Of a stretch of DNA of 13,294 bases, positions 1 to 7,044 are shown one piece after another. The translations under genes and the position numbers were made by a program. This DNA is from an uncultured Pseudomonadota bacterium (GTDB taxonomy: Bacteria; Myxococcota_A; UBA9042; CAIXZC01). Within the stretch, counting starts at the first letter, position 1. Every line of letters begins with the position of its first letter. The stretch covers positions 1 to 13,294 of the forward strand of contig CALGBT010000702.1 of NCBI GenBank assembly GCA_937884235.1. Reading direction: 5' to 3'. The notes under the pieces were generated by a model that saw only the letters and a program-made list of their open reading frames with translations, made no database searches and was not told where the DNA came from.

Positions 1-645
1 CTCATCAAGAGTCTGCCGGCTCACCCGGTTGCGCTTGGCGAAGTATGCGGTGCACATCTCCCAGATTTCCACCGCGGCGAAGCCGGGGGCGGTAATGGCC
101 TGGGCGATGACATCCGGCAACGACTTGTCGTGAAAGAGGATGCGGGCGGCAAAATTCCCCTGGGCCACGCCCACCAGACCGGTGACATCCAAGGGATATT
201 CGATATTGCCGTCACTGGTGGTGGCAGTAATGCCGTCGTGGGGCGTCGTTACCGAATGCTGACCGCCAGTCATGCCGAAGTTGAAGTTGTTGCAGACCAG
301 CACGGTGAGGTCGACGTTGCGGCGCGCGGCATGCAGGAAATGGTGTCCTCCAATGCCGAGCCCCCCGTCGCCCACCAGCACCACCACAGTGAGTTCGGGA
401 TTGGCCAGCTTGATACCTGTGGCGTAGGTAACGCTGCGCCCATGCAGACCATGGAAGGTGTGGGTTCTGAAGTGGCGGTCCGAAATGCCGATGCAGCCGA
501 TGTCGGTGACGACCACCACCCGATTGGTCGGCACATCAAGTTGCGCCAGGCTTTCTGCCAGCGCCTCAAGGACCTGCGAGTGGGAGCAACCAGGGCAGAA
601 CGGGAAGGGCTTGGTGGTTGGGTCGAGGTAGCTCTCAATGCTCAT
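1..645 (-). CDS. korB: 2-oxoacid:ferredoxin oxidoreductase, beta (TPP-binding) subunit, partial
   Basis: This is the first 215 residues of the thiamine-diphosphate subunit of a ferredoxin-linked 2-oxoacid oxidoreductase, which oxidatively decarboxylates a 2-oxoacid to an acyl-CoA and reduces ferredoxin in the cytoplasm. The frame is open to the left edge, so the C-terminus is missing. The N-terminus has FCPGCSH (Cys17, Cys20), then DIGC (Cys51) and a later EMC (Cys198), the expected iron-sulfur ligands of the family. The TPP site is GDGG at 92-95 followed by NNFNFGMTGGQ at 119-129. The ATG at 645-643 overlaps the alpha-subunit stop as ATGA, and an AGGAGG-like site lies inside the end of the alpha gene, so translation is probably coupled. 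The substrate may be 2-oxoglutarate or a branched-chain 2-oxoacid; the sequence does not settle which. A gamma subunit would be expected further left. Confidence 0.9.
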   Translation of the reverse strand, partial: MSIESYLDPTTKPFPFCPGCSHSQVLEALAESLAQLDVPTNRVVVVTDIGCIGISDRHFRTHTFHGLHGRSVTYATGIKLANPELTVVVLVGDGGLGIGGHHFLHAARRNVDLTVLVCNNFNFGMTGGQHSVTTPHDGITATTSDGNIEYPLDVTGLVGVAQGNFAARILFHDKSLPDVIAQAITAPGFAAVEIWEMCTAYFAKRNRVSRQTLDE

Positions 646-1775
646 AGCAGACCTCCTTCCTGGATAATCTGGCGGGCATCGAGGAGTTCTCCGTCAACTC
701 GATTGACTCTGATTACAGTGTGAGATGACAGCACTCGCTCGACTTCACGGGCGTATAGTCCGAGATTCAATTCTGGAACCACGATCTTCGTCATTCCCGC
801 GGCGGCCTTGGTCAGCGCTTCTTCGGGAACTGGCCAGACGGTGTAGAGGGTCAACATGTTGACCTTGCCACCAGCTTCACGCACCTCGTCCACGGCCGCT
901 TTAGCGGACCGTGCGCTGACACCTGAGGCGACGACCAGGGTAGTGGCTCCAGGCTCAAAATCCTCAAGGATATGGGTTAGTTCTACCCGCCTCCCCATGA
1001 TCTTCTCAGACAAATGGTCATAAAGCCGCTTGACCTCAGCAGGCTTCTTCGTAAGGAGTGCGCGTTGGTCATGCATTGAGGTGGTGAAGCGCACCTGGAT
1101 ATCGGCCCCAATGGGCAGGAAGGCCGGGATCTGAGTTGGCGCATTGTAGGCATAGGGAAGGTAGGGTTCTTCACCCGCATAGGCGAGTCGAGGGGCAACG
1201 TCTTCACTTCGCCACGCCTCGACATCCACGGTTTCCATGGTTTGGATGAGATCCTTGGAGGTGTTGATGATGACAGGAATCCGCAACCCTTCGGCTAGCT
1301 TGAAGGCCAATGTCGTCAGCCAGTAGGTGGTGGCGACGTCCGTTGGCGTAAGCACGACCATGGGCAAGCCCCCCGACGTCCCCCACTGCACGAACTGGAC
1401 ATCACCTTCCGCCCCGGTGGTGGCACCACCGGTGGCCGGCCCAAGGCGCTGAACGTTGACAATGACCAGCGGCACCTCTCCCATGATGGCGAGGCCGAGG
1501 TTCTCAGAGTAAAGACTGATTCCCGGGCCACTGGTGGCCGTCAATACTCGCCGACCAGTCATGGATGCCGCGATGCACATCCCCAGTGAAGCAATCTCAT
1601 CTTCCCCCTGCACGGCAACCGCTGAGCGCCGCGGTAACTCGCGCATCATCCGCACCAGGATGGCACTGGAAGGCGTAATCGGATAACCAGCAAAGAAGTC
1701 ACAGCCGGAATCCAACGCCCCTCGCACCACCGCCTCTGCCCCATCGAGATATTCTTTCACCACGTTAGCCCCCAT
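642..1775 (-). CDS. korA: 2-oxoacid:ferredoxin oxidoreductase, alpha subunit
   Basis: A 377-residue alpha subunit of a Kor/Vor-type 2-oxoacid:ferredoxin oxidoreductase, the partner of the TPP subunit that follows it. Family hallmarks are FFAGYPITPSS at about 28-37, QGEDEIASLG near 56-65, ATSGPGISL at 80-88 and VNVQRLGPATGG at 107-118. The C-terminal half is the PFOR domain II-like part. There is no fused gamma domain, so gamma should be a separate gene. The start is uncertain. The ATG at 1775 gives an N-terminus (MGANVVKEYLDGAEA) close to the family, but AGGA lies directly against it. A TTG at 1811 would add 12 residues with no visible ribosome site, and a GTG a few codons inside is also possible. 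It lies 54 nt downstream of the kinase gene, the longest gap in this operon, and ends in an ATGA overlap with beta. Confidence 0.9.
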   Translation of the reverse strand: MGANVVKEYLDGAEAVVRGALDSGCDFFAGYPITPSSAILVRMMRELPRRSAVAVQGEDEIASLGMCIAASMTGRRVLTATSGPGISLYSENLGLAIMGEVPLVIVNVQRLGPATGGATTGAEGDVQFVQWGTSGGLPMVVLTPTDVATTYWLTTLAFKLAEGLRIPVIINTSKDLIQTMETVDVEAWRSEDVAPRLAYAGEEPYLPYAYNAPTQIPAFLPIGADIQVRFTTSMHDQRALLTKKPAEVKRLYDHLSEKIMGRRVELTHILEDFEPGATTLVVASGVSARSAKAAVDEVREAGGKVNMLTLYTVWPVPEEALTKAAAGMTKIVVPELNLGLYAREVERVLSSHTVIRVNRVDGELLDARQIIQEGGLL

Positions 1776-1829
1776 TCCTGAGACCGGGCCTATGGTATAG
1801 ATTAAGACCAAGATGTAAAGCGGTTGGGC

Positions 1830-2804
1830 TCAACGTAATGGAGCCAGTTCCAGGGGCCACGCAGCAAAACCGGCGGCATGCCACTGGGCTGCCAGGGCCT
1901 GCCCCTCCCTGGCGTCGCGGGCAAAGCCGATGACCAGGTCTCCGCCGCCGGCGCCGGAAACGCGTACCGGAAACGCCCCGGCAGCTTTCATGGTTGCCCG
2001 GACCGAAGGAGTGAGAATGGCCCCCCCGACGGCCCTATCCAGGGCTTCGAGGGTGGCGTTGGCCCCCTGGCAAGCCTTCGCGATAGTTTGCCAGTCCGGC
2101 CCTGCGCTGAGGGCCTCCACCAACTCTCCTGTCGAATCACAATGGGCCGCCAGGGCCTGCTGCGTGGCTGGTTCTGAGGCTGCCCGACTCAGCACTGCCT
2201 CCACCAGCGGGCCGGTAGCAGCGGCCGGGCCAGCCTGGGCAGCCACCACCGTGAGGCCAGGAAAGAGAGGGGCGGGATGTGCACGCAAAGGTATCGAGCC
2301 ATCGCCAGCGATGAGCAAAACGCTGCCCCCCAACAAAATGGTGGCGACGTCGTAGCCCGAGCCGCTCCCCTGGGCTTGTCCATGGGCCTCCAGGCTGGCC
2401 TCCATGAGGGCCGCGGTACTGATGGGAGTTTCTGCCAACTGGGCTGCGGCAACCAATGTGCCCGCAACCAGGGCTGCGCTGGCCCCCACCGGGACGCGTC
2501 TCGGCATGCTTGTCAAAGTAATTGCCAGGGGATGGGCCAGGGGCAAGCGCGTCGCCGCGACCTGCAGCGCTGCCACGACATATCTTAGCGCACCGGTGCA
2601 ATCATTGAGGTCAGGTAGATGCTGGGCGCCAAGGGAGAGAGAGAGGTCGGGCAAGGAGATCTGCCATTGGGCTGCCATGGCCACTTCCACCTGAAAGCCG
2701 GGGACTACCGCGAGGGCCAGACCGGTGCCACCGGGGGCCAGCAGCGCATATTCCCCGGCCAACATGACCTTCACCGGGATCTGCAAGGTCAACTGGTGAC
2801 TCAA
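1830..2804 (-). CDS. GHMP kinase, probable phosphomevalonate kinase
   Basis: A 324-residue GHMP-superfamily kinase, most likely phosphomevalonate kinase, which makes 5-diphosphomevalonate, the substrate of the decarboxylase encoded just upstream. Visible motifs are IPVKVMLAGEYALL near the N-terminus (9-22), the ATP-binding loop VPVGASAALVAG at 104-115, QGSGSGYDVAT at 145-154 and RVSGAGGGDLVIGF at 281-294. The GEYA and SGAGGGD patterns fit the phosphomevalonate kinase branch better than mevalonate kinase. The first motif has IPVK where most family members have APGK, and the loop lacks the usual GLGSSAA, so the active site is somewhat divergent. The start is TTG, overlapping the decarboxylase stop as TTGA. 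No ATG lies early enough to keep motif 1. Mevalonate kinase is the main alternative. Confidence 0.8.
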   Translation of the reverse strand: MSHQLTLQIPVKVMLAGEYALLAPGGTGLALAVVPGFQVEVAMAAQWQISLPDLSLSLGAQHLPDLNDCTGALRYVVAALQVAATRLPLAHPLAITLTSMPRRVPVGASAALVAGTLVAAAQLAETPISTAALMEASLEAHGQAQGSGSGYDVATILLGGSVLLIAGDGSIPLRAHPAPLFPGLTVVAAQAGPAAATGPLVEAVLSRAASEPATQQALAAHCDSTGELVEALSAGPDWQTIAKACQGANATLEALDRAVGGAILTPSVRATMKAAGAFPVRVSGAGGGDLVIGFARDAREGQALAAQWHAAGFAAWPLELAPLR

Positions 2805-3793
2805 GGTGTGTCCCCAGGCTGGCCCGCTTCCAATGCTGCGCCTTTCCCGGGGCGGGCCACCAGGCGCTCGATGCCCGGGGCCAACTCCTCAAGGGCGGCG
2901 ACGAGGTCGGGCAGATGCTGTGAAAGCGTCAGAAATATGGGGTTGGTGCCGGCATCAAAGGTTGCGCTCCAGGAATCCGTTGGCAGGGCAGTGTCGAGGG
3001 TCTCCAACAAAGCTACCGCCCGGCGGGAGAGGTAGAGAATGGGCGGTTGCGTCGTGAGGCAGGTGGCGTGCATGTGCATCGCCTGCTCTCGAGTAGCGGC
3101 AGCCAGCGCTGCGAAGTCCCTGGCCAGTATGTAATCCCGCATCCTTGGAGCGGCCTCATTGCAGGCCTCCACCCAACGGCGGTACAGCGGAGAGGTGGCG
3201 GCTGTGCGCCGCATCCCCACAGTTGACGAAACCAGCTTTCGTTCCCGATCCAGGAAGAGCGCCACCAGGCGAAGCTCAGGCCAGTGCTCAGGGCCGGCAA
3301 TTGAGGTTGCGAAGCTGTCGCTGCCGTCGGCCAACGCGCCCCGATGCCAGTAGGCAAAGCCAGCCGGCACCGAGCGCGCCGCTGAACCGGAGCCGCAGCG
3401 CGCCAGCGCTGAGAGGGCGGGGTCGCCCAGGGCTACTTCGAAGTAGTCCGCTGCGGCAACCGCCAAAGCTGCCATTACGGCAGCGGATCCGGCGAGGCCG
3501 GCGGCCACTGGTACGCTGGTGGTGACCCCGATGCGAACCCGGTGGGGAGGACGTCTCAGGGCGTCGAGGACCCGCTGGTATGGAGGCAGCAGGGGTTCGG
3601 CCAAACGCTCTGAGTTCCAGATAACCTCGTCAGCATCTGAGGGTACCATTGTCACCTTGGTACGAGGTCCGTCGAGGCATATGGAAACACTGTCGGCAGC
3701 CGGGAGGTTGCCGGATTCGTCCCGCTTGCCCCAGTACTTCACCAGGGCAATGTTCGGTGGGGCCGAGGCAACGGCTGAGCGGCTACTCAGCAT
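2801..3793 (-). CDS. mvaD: Diphosphomevalonate decarboxylase
   Basis: A 330-residue cytoplasmic enzyme that performs the ATP-dependent decarboxylation of diphosphomevalonate to isopentenyl diphosphate, the last step of the classical mevalonate route to isoprenoids. The N-terminal APPNIALVKYWGKRD (11-25) is the family signature. VPVAAGLAGSAA (94-105) is the phosphate loop, ARCGSGSAARS (131-141) carries the conserved Arg and Ser, MHMHATCLTTQPPILYL lies near 239-255, and FDAGTNPIFL (279-288) holds the catalytic Asp280. Compared with the usual GSGSACRS and DAGPN, this protein has Ala for Cys and Thr for Pro. The ATG at 3793 was chosen because the signature begins ten residues later and the length fits the family. 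The frame extends further upstream only through the neighbouring gene. The start overlaps the upstream secreted-protein gene by 11 nt and has no clear Shine-Dalgarno site, so coupling is likely. Confidence 0.93.
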   Translation of the reverse strand: MLSSRSAVASAPPNIALVKYWGKRDESGNLPAADSVSICLDGPRTKVTMVPSDADEVIWNSERLAEPLLPPYQRVLDALRRPPHRVRIGVTTSVPVAAGLAGSAAVMAALAVAAADYFEVALGDPALSALARCGSGSAARSVPAGFAYWHRGALADGSDSFATSIAGPEHWPELRLVALFLDRERKLVSSTVGMRRTAATSPLYRRWVEACNEAAPRMRDYILARDFAALAAATREQAMHMHATCLTTQPPILYLSRRAVALLETLDTALPTDSWSATFDAGTNPIFLTLSQHLPDLVAALEELAPGIERLVARPGKGAALEAGQPGDTP

Positions 3794-4397
3794 CGATCTG
3801 GAAGGCATCGGTGGCATCCCCGGAATCGCTACCCTTGCGGGTGTAGTTGAGGAGGACTTTGTTGATCTCCAGCGACCCCGAGTTGGGGGCTCCCCGCCCA
3901 ACGAAGATCGAGAAGCTGTCCGCAGCCGAGCCGCTCTTGGAGGCCAGATAGGTGGAGACGATCTCCAGTCGATTGCTACCCTTCTTGAGGTGCAGCGTCA
4001 ATTCCACGGTGGTCTGCGTCTCCGCGGCGGTGATTTCTTTGACCAGCTTGCCGTCCAGCAGGATAGCAAACTTGAAGGGGACTGCGTCGGGAGAGGTGGC
4101 CTGAGTATAGAGGAAATAGCGATCCTTGAGAAAGCTCCCCTGAGGATGGGTCAGGTCGGTGGACGTTGATTCCTGGCCTCGGGCCGCGGTAGCCAGGACA
4201 TCCATGTCTGGTGCGTTGATATAGATGTCGCCGCGGGCGTTGAAGGTCACCGTACAGTTCTCAATGGTCAGGTCCGTGATGCCTCTTATCTGTTTGCCGT
4301 TGACATAGATGTCGGCTGCCAGGGCGGCGGTACAGACAAGGAGGAGGGCCCCGGCAATGAAGAGCGAGGCCGTCTGCTTCAGTAGTAGGTGGGTCAT
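3783..4397 (-). CDS. Secreted protein of unknown function (VNGKxI beta-type N-terminus)
   Basis: A 204-residue exported protein with no function I can assign. Residues 1-27 form a clear signal peptide: one Lys, a hydrophobic core (LFIAGALLLVCTAALA), and likely cleavage after ALA before ADIYVNG. The Cys in the core is followed by TAALA, so a lipoprotein is possible but less likely. The mature protein starts with a beta-rich pattern (IYVNGKQIRGITDLTIENC, then VTFNARGDIYINAPDM). Similar short segments occur, as I recall, in myxobacterial hypothetical proteins. The second half (FKFAILLDGKLVKEI, TVELTLHLKKGSNRLEIVSTY, SFSIFVGRG) looks like a beta-sandwich. The ATG at 4397 has AGGAG seven bases upstream, inside the 10-nt gap after holC. 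Its 3' end overlaps mvaD. Its place between a replication gene and isoprenoid genes does not suggest a role. Confidence 0.85.
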   Translation of the reverse strand: MTHLLLKQTASLFIAGALLLVCTAALAADIYVNGKQIRGITDLTIENCTVTFNARGDIYINAPDMDVLATAARGQESTSTDLTHPQGSFLKDRYFLYTQATSPDAVPFKFAILLDGKLVKEITAAETQTTVELTLHLKKGSNRLEIVSTYLASKSGSAADSFSIFVGRGAPNSGSLEINKVLLNYTRKGSDSGDATDAFQIDAE

Positions 4398-4407
4398 GTT
4401 AGATCTC

Positions 4408-4845
4408 CTAGAGCGTACCTTTCGTCGGGTTCTGCCCGGCGTCTTTGTAAGTCGACCATTTCTTGCGTCCGCTTTCCTGACCGTCCTCAGTATCCTGACG
4501 GAAGACCTCAAAGACCAACTGTCCAGACTTCAACAGCTCGGGGAGCAGTGGCTTCGCCGCCAGATTCACCAGGACGTCCCCCGTGTAGTTCTGCGCATCA
4601 CCGTGGATAATGACGAGCCTGTTAAGGGGGGATGGAACGGTTTCAGAAACACGAGCATGGGGCACAAAGGAGGAATCATCGTAGGTCCACAGGCGCTCGT
4701 CGAACCAGCGGGCAGCGGTGTCGTCTCCAGCGATAACAACGACCCGCTTCCCCTCTTCGGTGAGGGCCTCGATCCGTTGGCAGAGACGGCGGATCTGGGC
4801 CCCCTGCTCGGCCTGGATGAGTCCTATGAAGTGGATGTCCGGCAT
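4408..4845 (-). CDS. holC: DNA polymerase III subunit chi (HolC family)
   Basis: A 145-residue protein that resembles the chi subunit of the DNA polymerase III clamp loader. In Escherichia coli, chi pairs with psi and links the loader to SSB on the lagging strand. The match rests on the N-terminal strand IHFIGLI, the helix with LCQRIEALTEEGKRVVVIAGD (roughly 21-41), and the family block RLWTYDDSSFVPH (51-63) followed by PLNRLVII at 73-80. The highly charged tail after about residue 118 (RQDTEDGQESGRKKWS) looks disordered and longer than the core needs. The ATG at 4845 has GAGGGGG about nine bases upstream. It is the first gene of the minus-strand operon reading to the left edge, with a candidate promoter at 4866-4894. 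No psi gene is visible. Confidence 0.85.
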   Translation of the reverse strand: MPDIHFIGLIQAEQGAQIRRLCQRIEALTEEGKRVVVIAGDDTAARWFDERLWTYDDSSFVPHARVSETVPSPLNRLVIIHGDAQNYTGDVLVNLAAKPLLPELLKSGQLVFEVFRQDTEDGQESGRKKWSTYKDAGQNPTKGTL

Positions 4846-4865
4846 GAATTGTACCCCCTCGCCAA

Positions 4866-4894
4866 CGGATACACGGGCCGGCCGGCGAAGTCAA
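4866..4894 (-). promoter_or_regulatory. Candidate sigma70-type promoter of the holC-mvaD-kor operon
   Basis: On the minus strand TTGACT (4894-4889) and TATCCG (4871-4866) are 17 nt apart, about 20 nt upstream of the holC start. The -35 is strong and the -10 weak (3 of 6). The spacer holds the palindrome CGGCCGGCCG. The promoter lies back to back with the one for the divergent gene. Confidence 0.45.
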
Positions 4895-4920
4895 GGGAGC
4901 CCGTGTGCGAGGCAATTTCC

Positions 4921-4950
4921 TTGCACGCGGAACAAACTGGGTGTTATTCT
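4921..4950 (+). promoter_or_regulatory. Candidate promoter of the AgmX-like gene
   Basis: TTGCAC (4921-4926) is followed after 18 nt by TATTCT (4945-4950). A TG one base before the -10 makes it an extended -10. Transcription would start near 4957, leaving a leader of about 22 nt that ends in a GGGGGG ribosome site before the ATG at 4979. Confidence 0.5.
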
Positions 4951-4978
4951 TGTCAAGTTGTTTGTTTTGGGGGGTCGC

Positions 4979-6745
4979 ATGAAGCACAATTGTCCACGCT
5001 GTAAGAAGGAATTTGCGCTGTCAGCCAAACTGGCTGGCAAGCAACTCCGTGTCCGCTGTACCTCTTGCGGCACGGTCTTCCGCATGCGGCTTCCAGGTGC
5101 TTCAGCCGCCCCAGATGTTGCCCCAACGGCACCGGAAGCAACTGCCGCGCCGGCTACCAGGCAGGCGCCTGTGGCTACGCCCCCTCCGGCGCGGCCGACC
5201 GAACCGCAGCACAAGTACTTTGCTGTGATCGGTGGCAAGCGAATCGGGCCGATGCCCTTTGCGGCACTGAAGAGATTGGTCAACGAAGATAAGGTCGTCG
5301 CCCAGACGTTGCTCTGGCGGAAAGGACTTGGAGAGTGGTTGCCGGCGGTACAAGTGGCAGACGTGTCAGCGCTCTTTGGCGGGGCCCCGCCTCCTCCACT
5401 ACCCCGGCCGCCGGGCCCCAAGCCTCCTCCTCTCAAGAAAGCAGAATCGGTTGAGGAGATGAGCAGGGTCGCGGCGCAGGCCGTGGAGAGGGTGGTTGAC
5501 GAGGCGCGCCTCACGACCCTGCCCGGGGATTTTACGGGCAAGGTCACGGGCGAGGTCCTGGAGAAATTCACCCCGGTGCAGCCCGACGAGGAGCCCACGG
5601 ATGAAGAGGTGGACATCGACGACGTCGACCACGCCTTCTTCGCACTAGGCGAGCGGACTGCAGACATTCCGGCAGCCGGCCGTGATATCGGCGAGATCGA
5701 GATCTCCGACGGCCCCATGTTTCCCATGGAGATGGAAACCCGGCACGTCGAAAAGGATGCCCGCGCCAGTCTCAAAGACTTCAGCGTCATGGTGACCCTC
5801 TCGCGCCGTTCTCGGAGAAAGGGCGTCTTTGCCATTGTGGCCCTGGCAGCGGTGTCGTTTGCCACCATCGTGTTGATCTTCACCTTTGGGGACCCCATGG
5901 GCTGGAAGGGGGCCGAAAGAACCGAGGTAGAGTGGAACCCGGAGGGCCACCGGGGATTGCTCGCAGACAGGCCGGAAACCAAACGGAAGAAGATCGAAGC
6001 GCGGTCTGACGAGGAGCCCGTCGTGGCTGGCGTTGAGCAGGAAGGTGGCGAAGACCCCGATGAGCTTATTCGCAAGATGGAGCAAGATGAGTGGAAGGTC
6101 TCTCTGGACGAAGAAGAGATGGCTGTAGACCGGGAGAAGCTGGCCCTGAAGATGGCAACGGGCAAACAGAAGTCCCATGAGAGTAAGCACGGGTCGTCGA
6201 AGACGGCCTCCCACGCCACCAAGAAGGCCAGTCACCACGACGATGACGGCGAGATGAGCCTTGAGGAGTTCGCCAACTCCCATGCCCTGAGCAAGAACGA
6301 GACCGGTTCGGCATTCACCGCCGGCTCTGGTGGTGCCAAAGCAGCTGGAGAGAAAACTGTGGGCAGCGGCATGGAGTCCGCCATGGGGCCAGGGTTGGGC
6401 GGCTCCAGGAAGCTCGCCGAGCGCAAGATTGTGGCTAATGTCAAGGAGCGGGCTGGTGACGGATCGGCGCTGAAGGCCCTGGTCGGTCGACGCGTCTCCA
6501 AGAAGGTTGGGGCCGAGCGAAACCGCATCAAGTCTTGCATGGATAGATTCTCCTCCAGCTATTCCGGCCCCGGAGGCCAGTTGAAAGCGAGTCTCCACTT
6601 TGATGAGAAAGGCCGGGTCTCCCGGGTCAGCATCCAGGGAGGTGGCCCCGAGCTGGAGAAGTGTTTTGGCGACATCTTCGCCGGCTGGCAGATCTCTACC
6701 ATCACCCGCAAGATCAAGATCCCCATTGCCGTGCGCTTCAAATGA
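4979..6745 (+). CDS. AgmX/GltJ-like protein: zinc ribbon, GYF domain, membrane helix, TonB-like C-terminus
   Basis: A 588-residue inner-membrane protein with a cytoplasmic N-terminus. Residues 1-37 form an MJ0042-type zinc ribbon (Cys5, Cys8, Cys27, Cys30). A Pro/Ala-rich linker leads to a GYF-like domain at about 79-134 (KYFAVIGGKRIGPM, then LWRKGLGEWLP). A second Pro-rich stretch (137-151), an acidic region, a basic RRSRRK stop and a membrane helix (282-304) follow. The periplasmic part is charged and Lys/His-rich. It ends in an AgmX/PglI-type, TonB-like domain (about 508-588) with two cysteines, Cys520 and Cys562, likely a disulfide. In Myxococcus, AgmX (also called GltJ) has this order and works in the gliding machinery; that role cannot be assumed here because no other gliding gene is visible. 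The ATG at 4979 was chosen because the zinc ribbon begins there and the promoter lies just upstream. The frame stays open for 87 codons before it. Confidence 0.88.
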   Translation: MKHNCPRCKKEFALSAKLAGKQLRVRCTSCGTVFRMRLPGASAAPDVAPTAPEATAAPATRQAPVATPPPARPTEPQHKYFAVIGGKRIGPMPFAALKRLVNEDKVVAQTLLWRKGLGEWLPAVQVADVSALFGGAPPPPLPRPPGPKPPPLKKAESVEEMSRVAAQAVERVVDEARLTTLPGDFTGKVTGEVLEKFTPVQPDEEPTDEEVDIDDVDHAFFALGERTADIPAAGRDIGEIEISDGPMFPMEMETRHVEKDARASLKDFSVMVTLSRRSRRKGVFAIVALAAVSFATIVLIFTFGDPMGWKGAERTEVEWNPEGHRGLLADRPETKRKKIEARSDEEPVVAGVEQEGGEDPDELIRKMEQDEWKVSLDEEEMAVDREKLALKMATGKQKSHESKHGSSKTASHATKKASHHDDDGEMSLEEFANSHALSKNETGSAFTAGSGGAKAAGEKTVGSGMESAMGPGLGGSRKLAERKIVANVKERAGDGSALKALVGRRVSKKVGAERNRIKSCMDRFSSSYSGPGGQLKASLHFDEKGRVSRVSIQGGGPELEKCFGDIFAGWQISTITRKIKIPIAVRFK

Positions 6746-7044
6746 GCCTGCGTAGTACCCGGCCTTTCCGGAGACCCCCAAAGAGCAATCTGAATACGTA
6801 CGTGAGTCTGGGTTTCCTCATCCTGATGCTGACCATGGTCATCTTTCTCAAGGGTCAAGTTGCGGATTCCGCAGCAGGCTGCTTCACGCGCCTCAGTACG
6901 CCCCCAGAGGAAGAGCGCATTGTCGTGCCGTACGACCCTGACGCTCAGACCGGCAATGTGCGAGTGGTTGTTCCCGACGGCGGTGTAGCAGGCAACGATT
7001 TGTCCATTGCAGGAAGCGACGTGACGGCTACAGACCCCGAGTAG
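6742..7044 (+). CDS. Small single-pass membrane protein coupled to the AgmX-like gene
   Basis: A 100-residue protein I do not recognise. The first 18 residues are basic (MSLRSTRPFRRPPKS), giving a cytoplasmic N-terminus by the positive-inside rule. A membrane helix covers about 20-39 (YVSLGFLILMLTMVIFLKGQ). The remaining 60 residues, acidic and Val/Gly-rich with one Cys soon after the helix (AAGCF), should be periplasmic. The ATG overlaps the stop of the AgmX-like gene as ATGA, so the two are probably translated together and the products may interact in the membrane. The last 17 nt overlap the end of nrdG on the other strand. It could be an accessory part of a TonB- or Tol-like complex, but it lacks the length of an ExbD or TolR protein. 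That idea rests on context only. Confidence 0.72.
   Translation: MSLRSTRPFRRPPKSNLNTYVSLGFLILMLTMVIFLKGQVADSAAGCFTRLSTPPEEERIVVPYDPDAQTGNVRVVVPDGGVAGNDLSIAGSDVTATDPE

Noticed and set aside
130..723. Plus-strand frame of 197 codons across the kor junction
   Set aside because: Antisense to clear KorB motifs (CPGC, GDG, NN) and has no domain of its own.
1776..1829. Possible promoter before korA (TTTACA, 16 nt, TACCAT on the minus strand)
   Set aside because: Hexamer matches are modest and the transcript would begin only about 10 nt before the ATG, so it is not listed as a feature.
3794..3901. 36-codon N-terminal extension of mvaD
   Set aside because: It lies inside the neighbouring secreted-protein gene and adds Pro/Arg-rich residues not seen in the family.
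3519..4169. Plus-strand frame of 216 codons opposite mvaD and the secreted-protein gene
   Set aside because: It crosses the junction of two well-supported genes on the other strand.
4718..4978. 87-codon N-terminal extension of the AgmX-like protein
   Set aside because: It would run antisense through holC and both promoters. The zinc ribbon starts naturally at the ATG at 4979.
4891..6222. Open frame of 443 codons on the minus strand opposite the AgmX-like gene
   Set aside because: Its Ser/Thr-rich low-complexity product mirrors the Glu/Lys/Pro-rich gene on the plus strand, which has recognisable domains. It has no plausible start context.
5645..6781. Open frame of 378 codons on the minus strand opposite the same gene
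   Set aside because: No recognisable domain, and it lies fully antisense to the conserved transmembrane and C-terminal domains.
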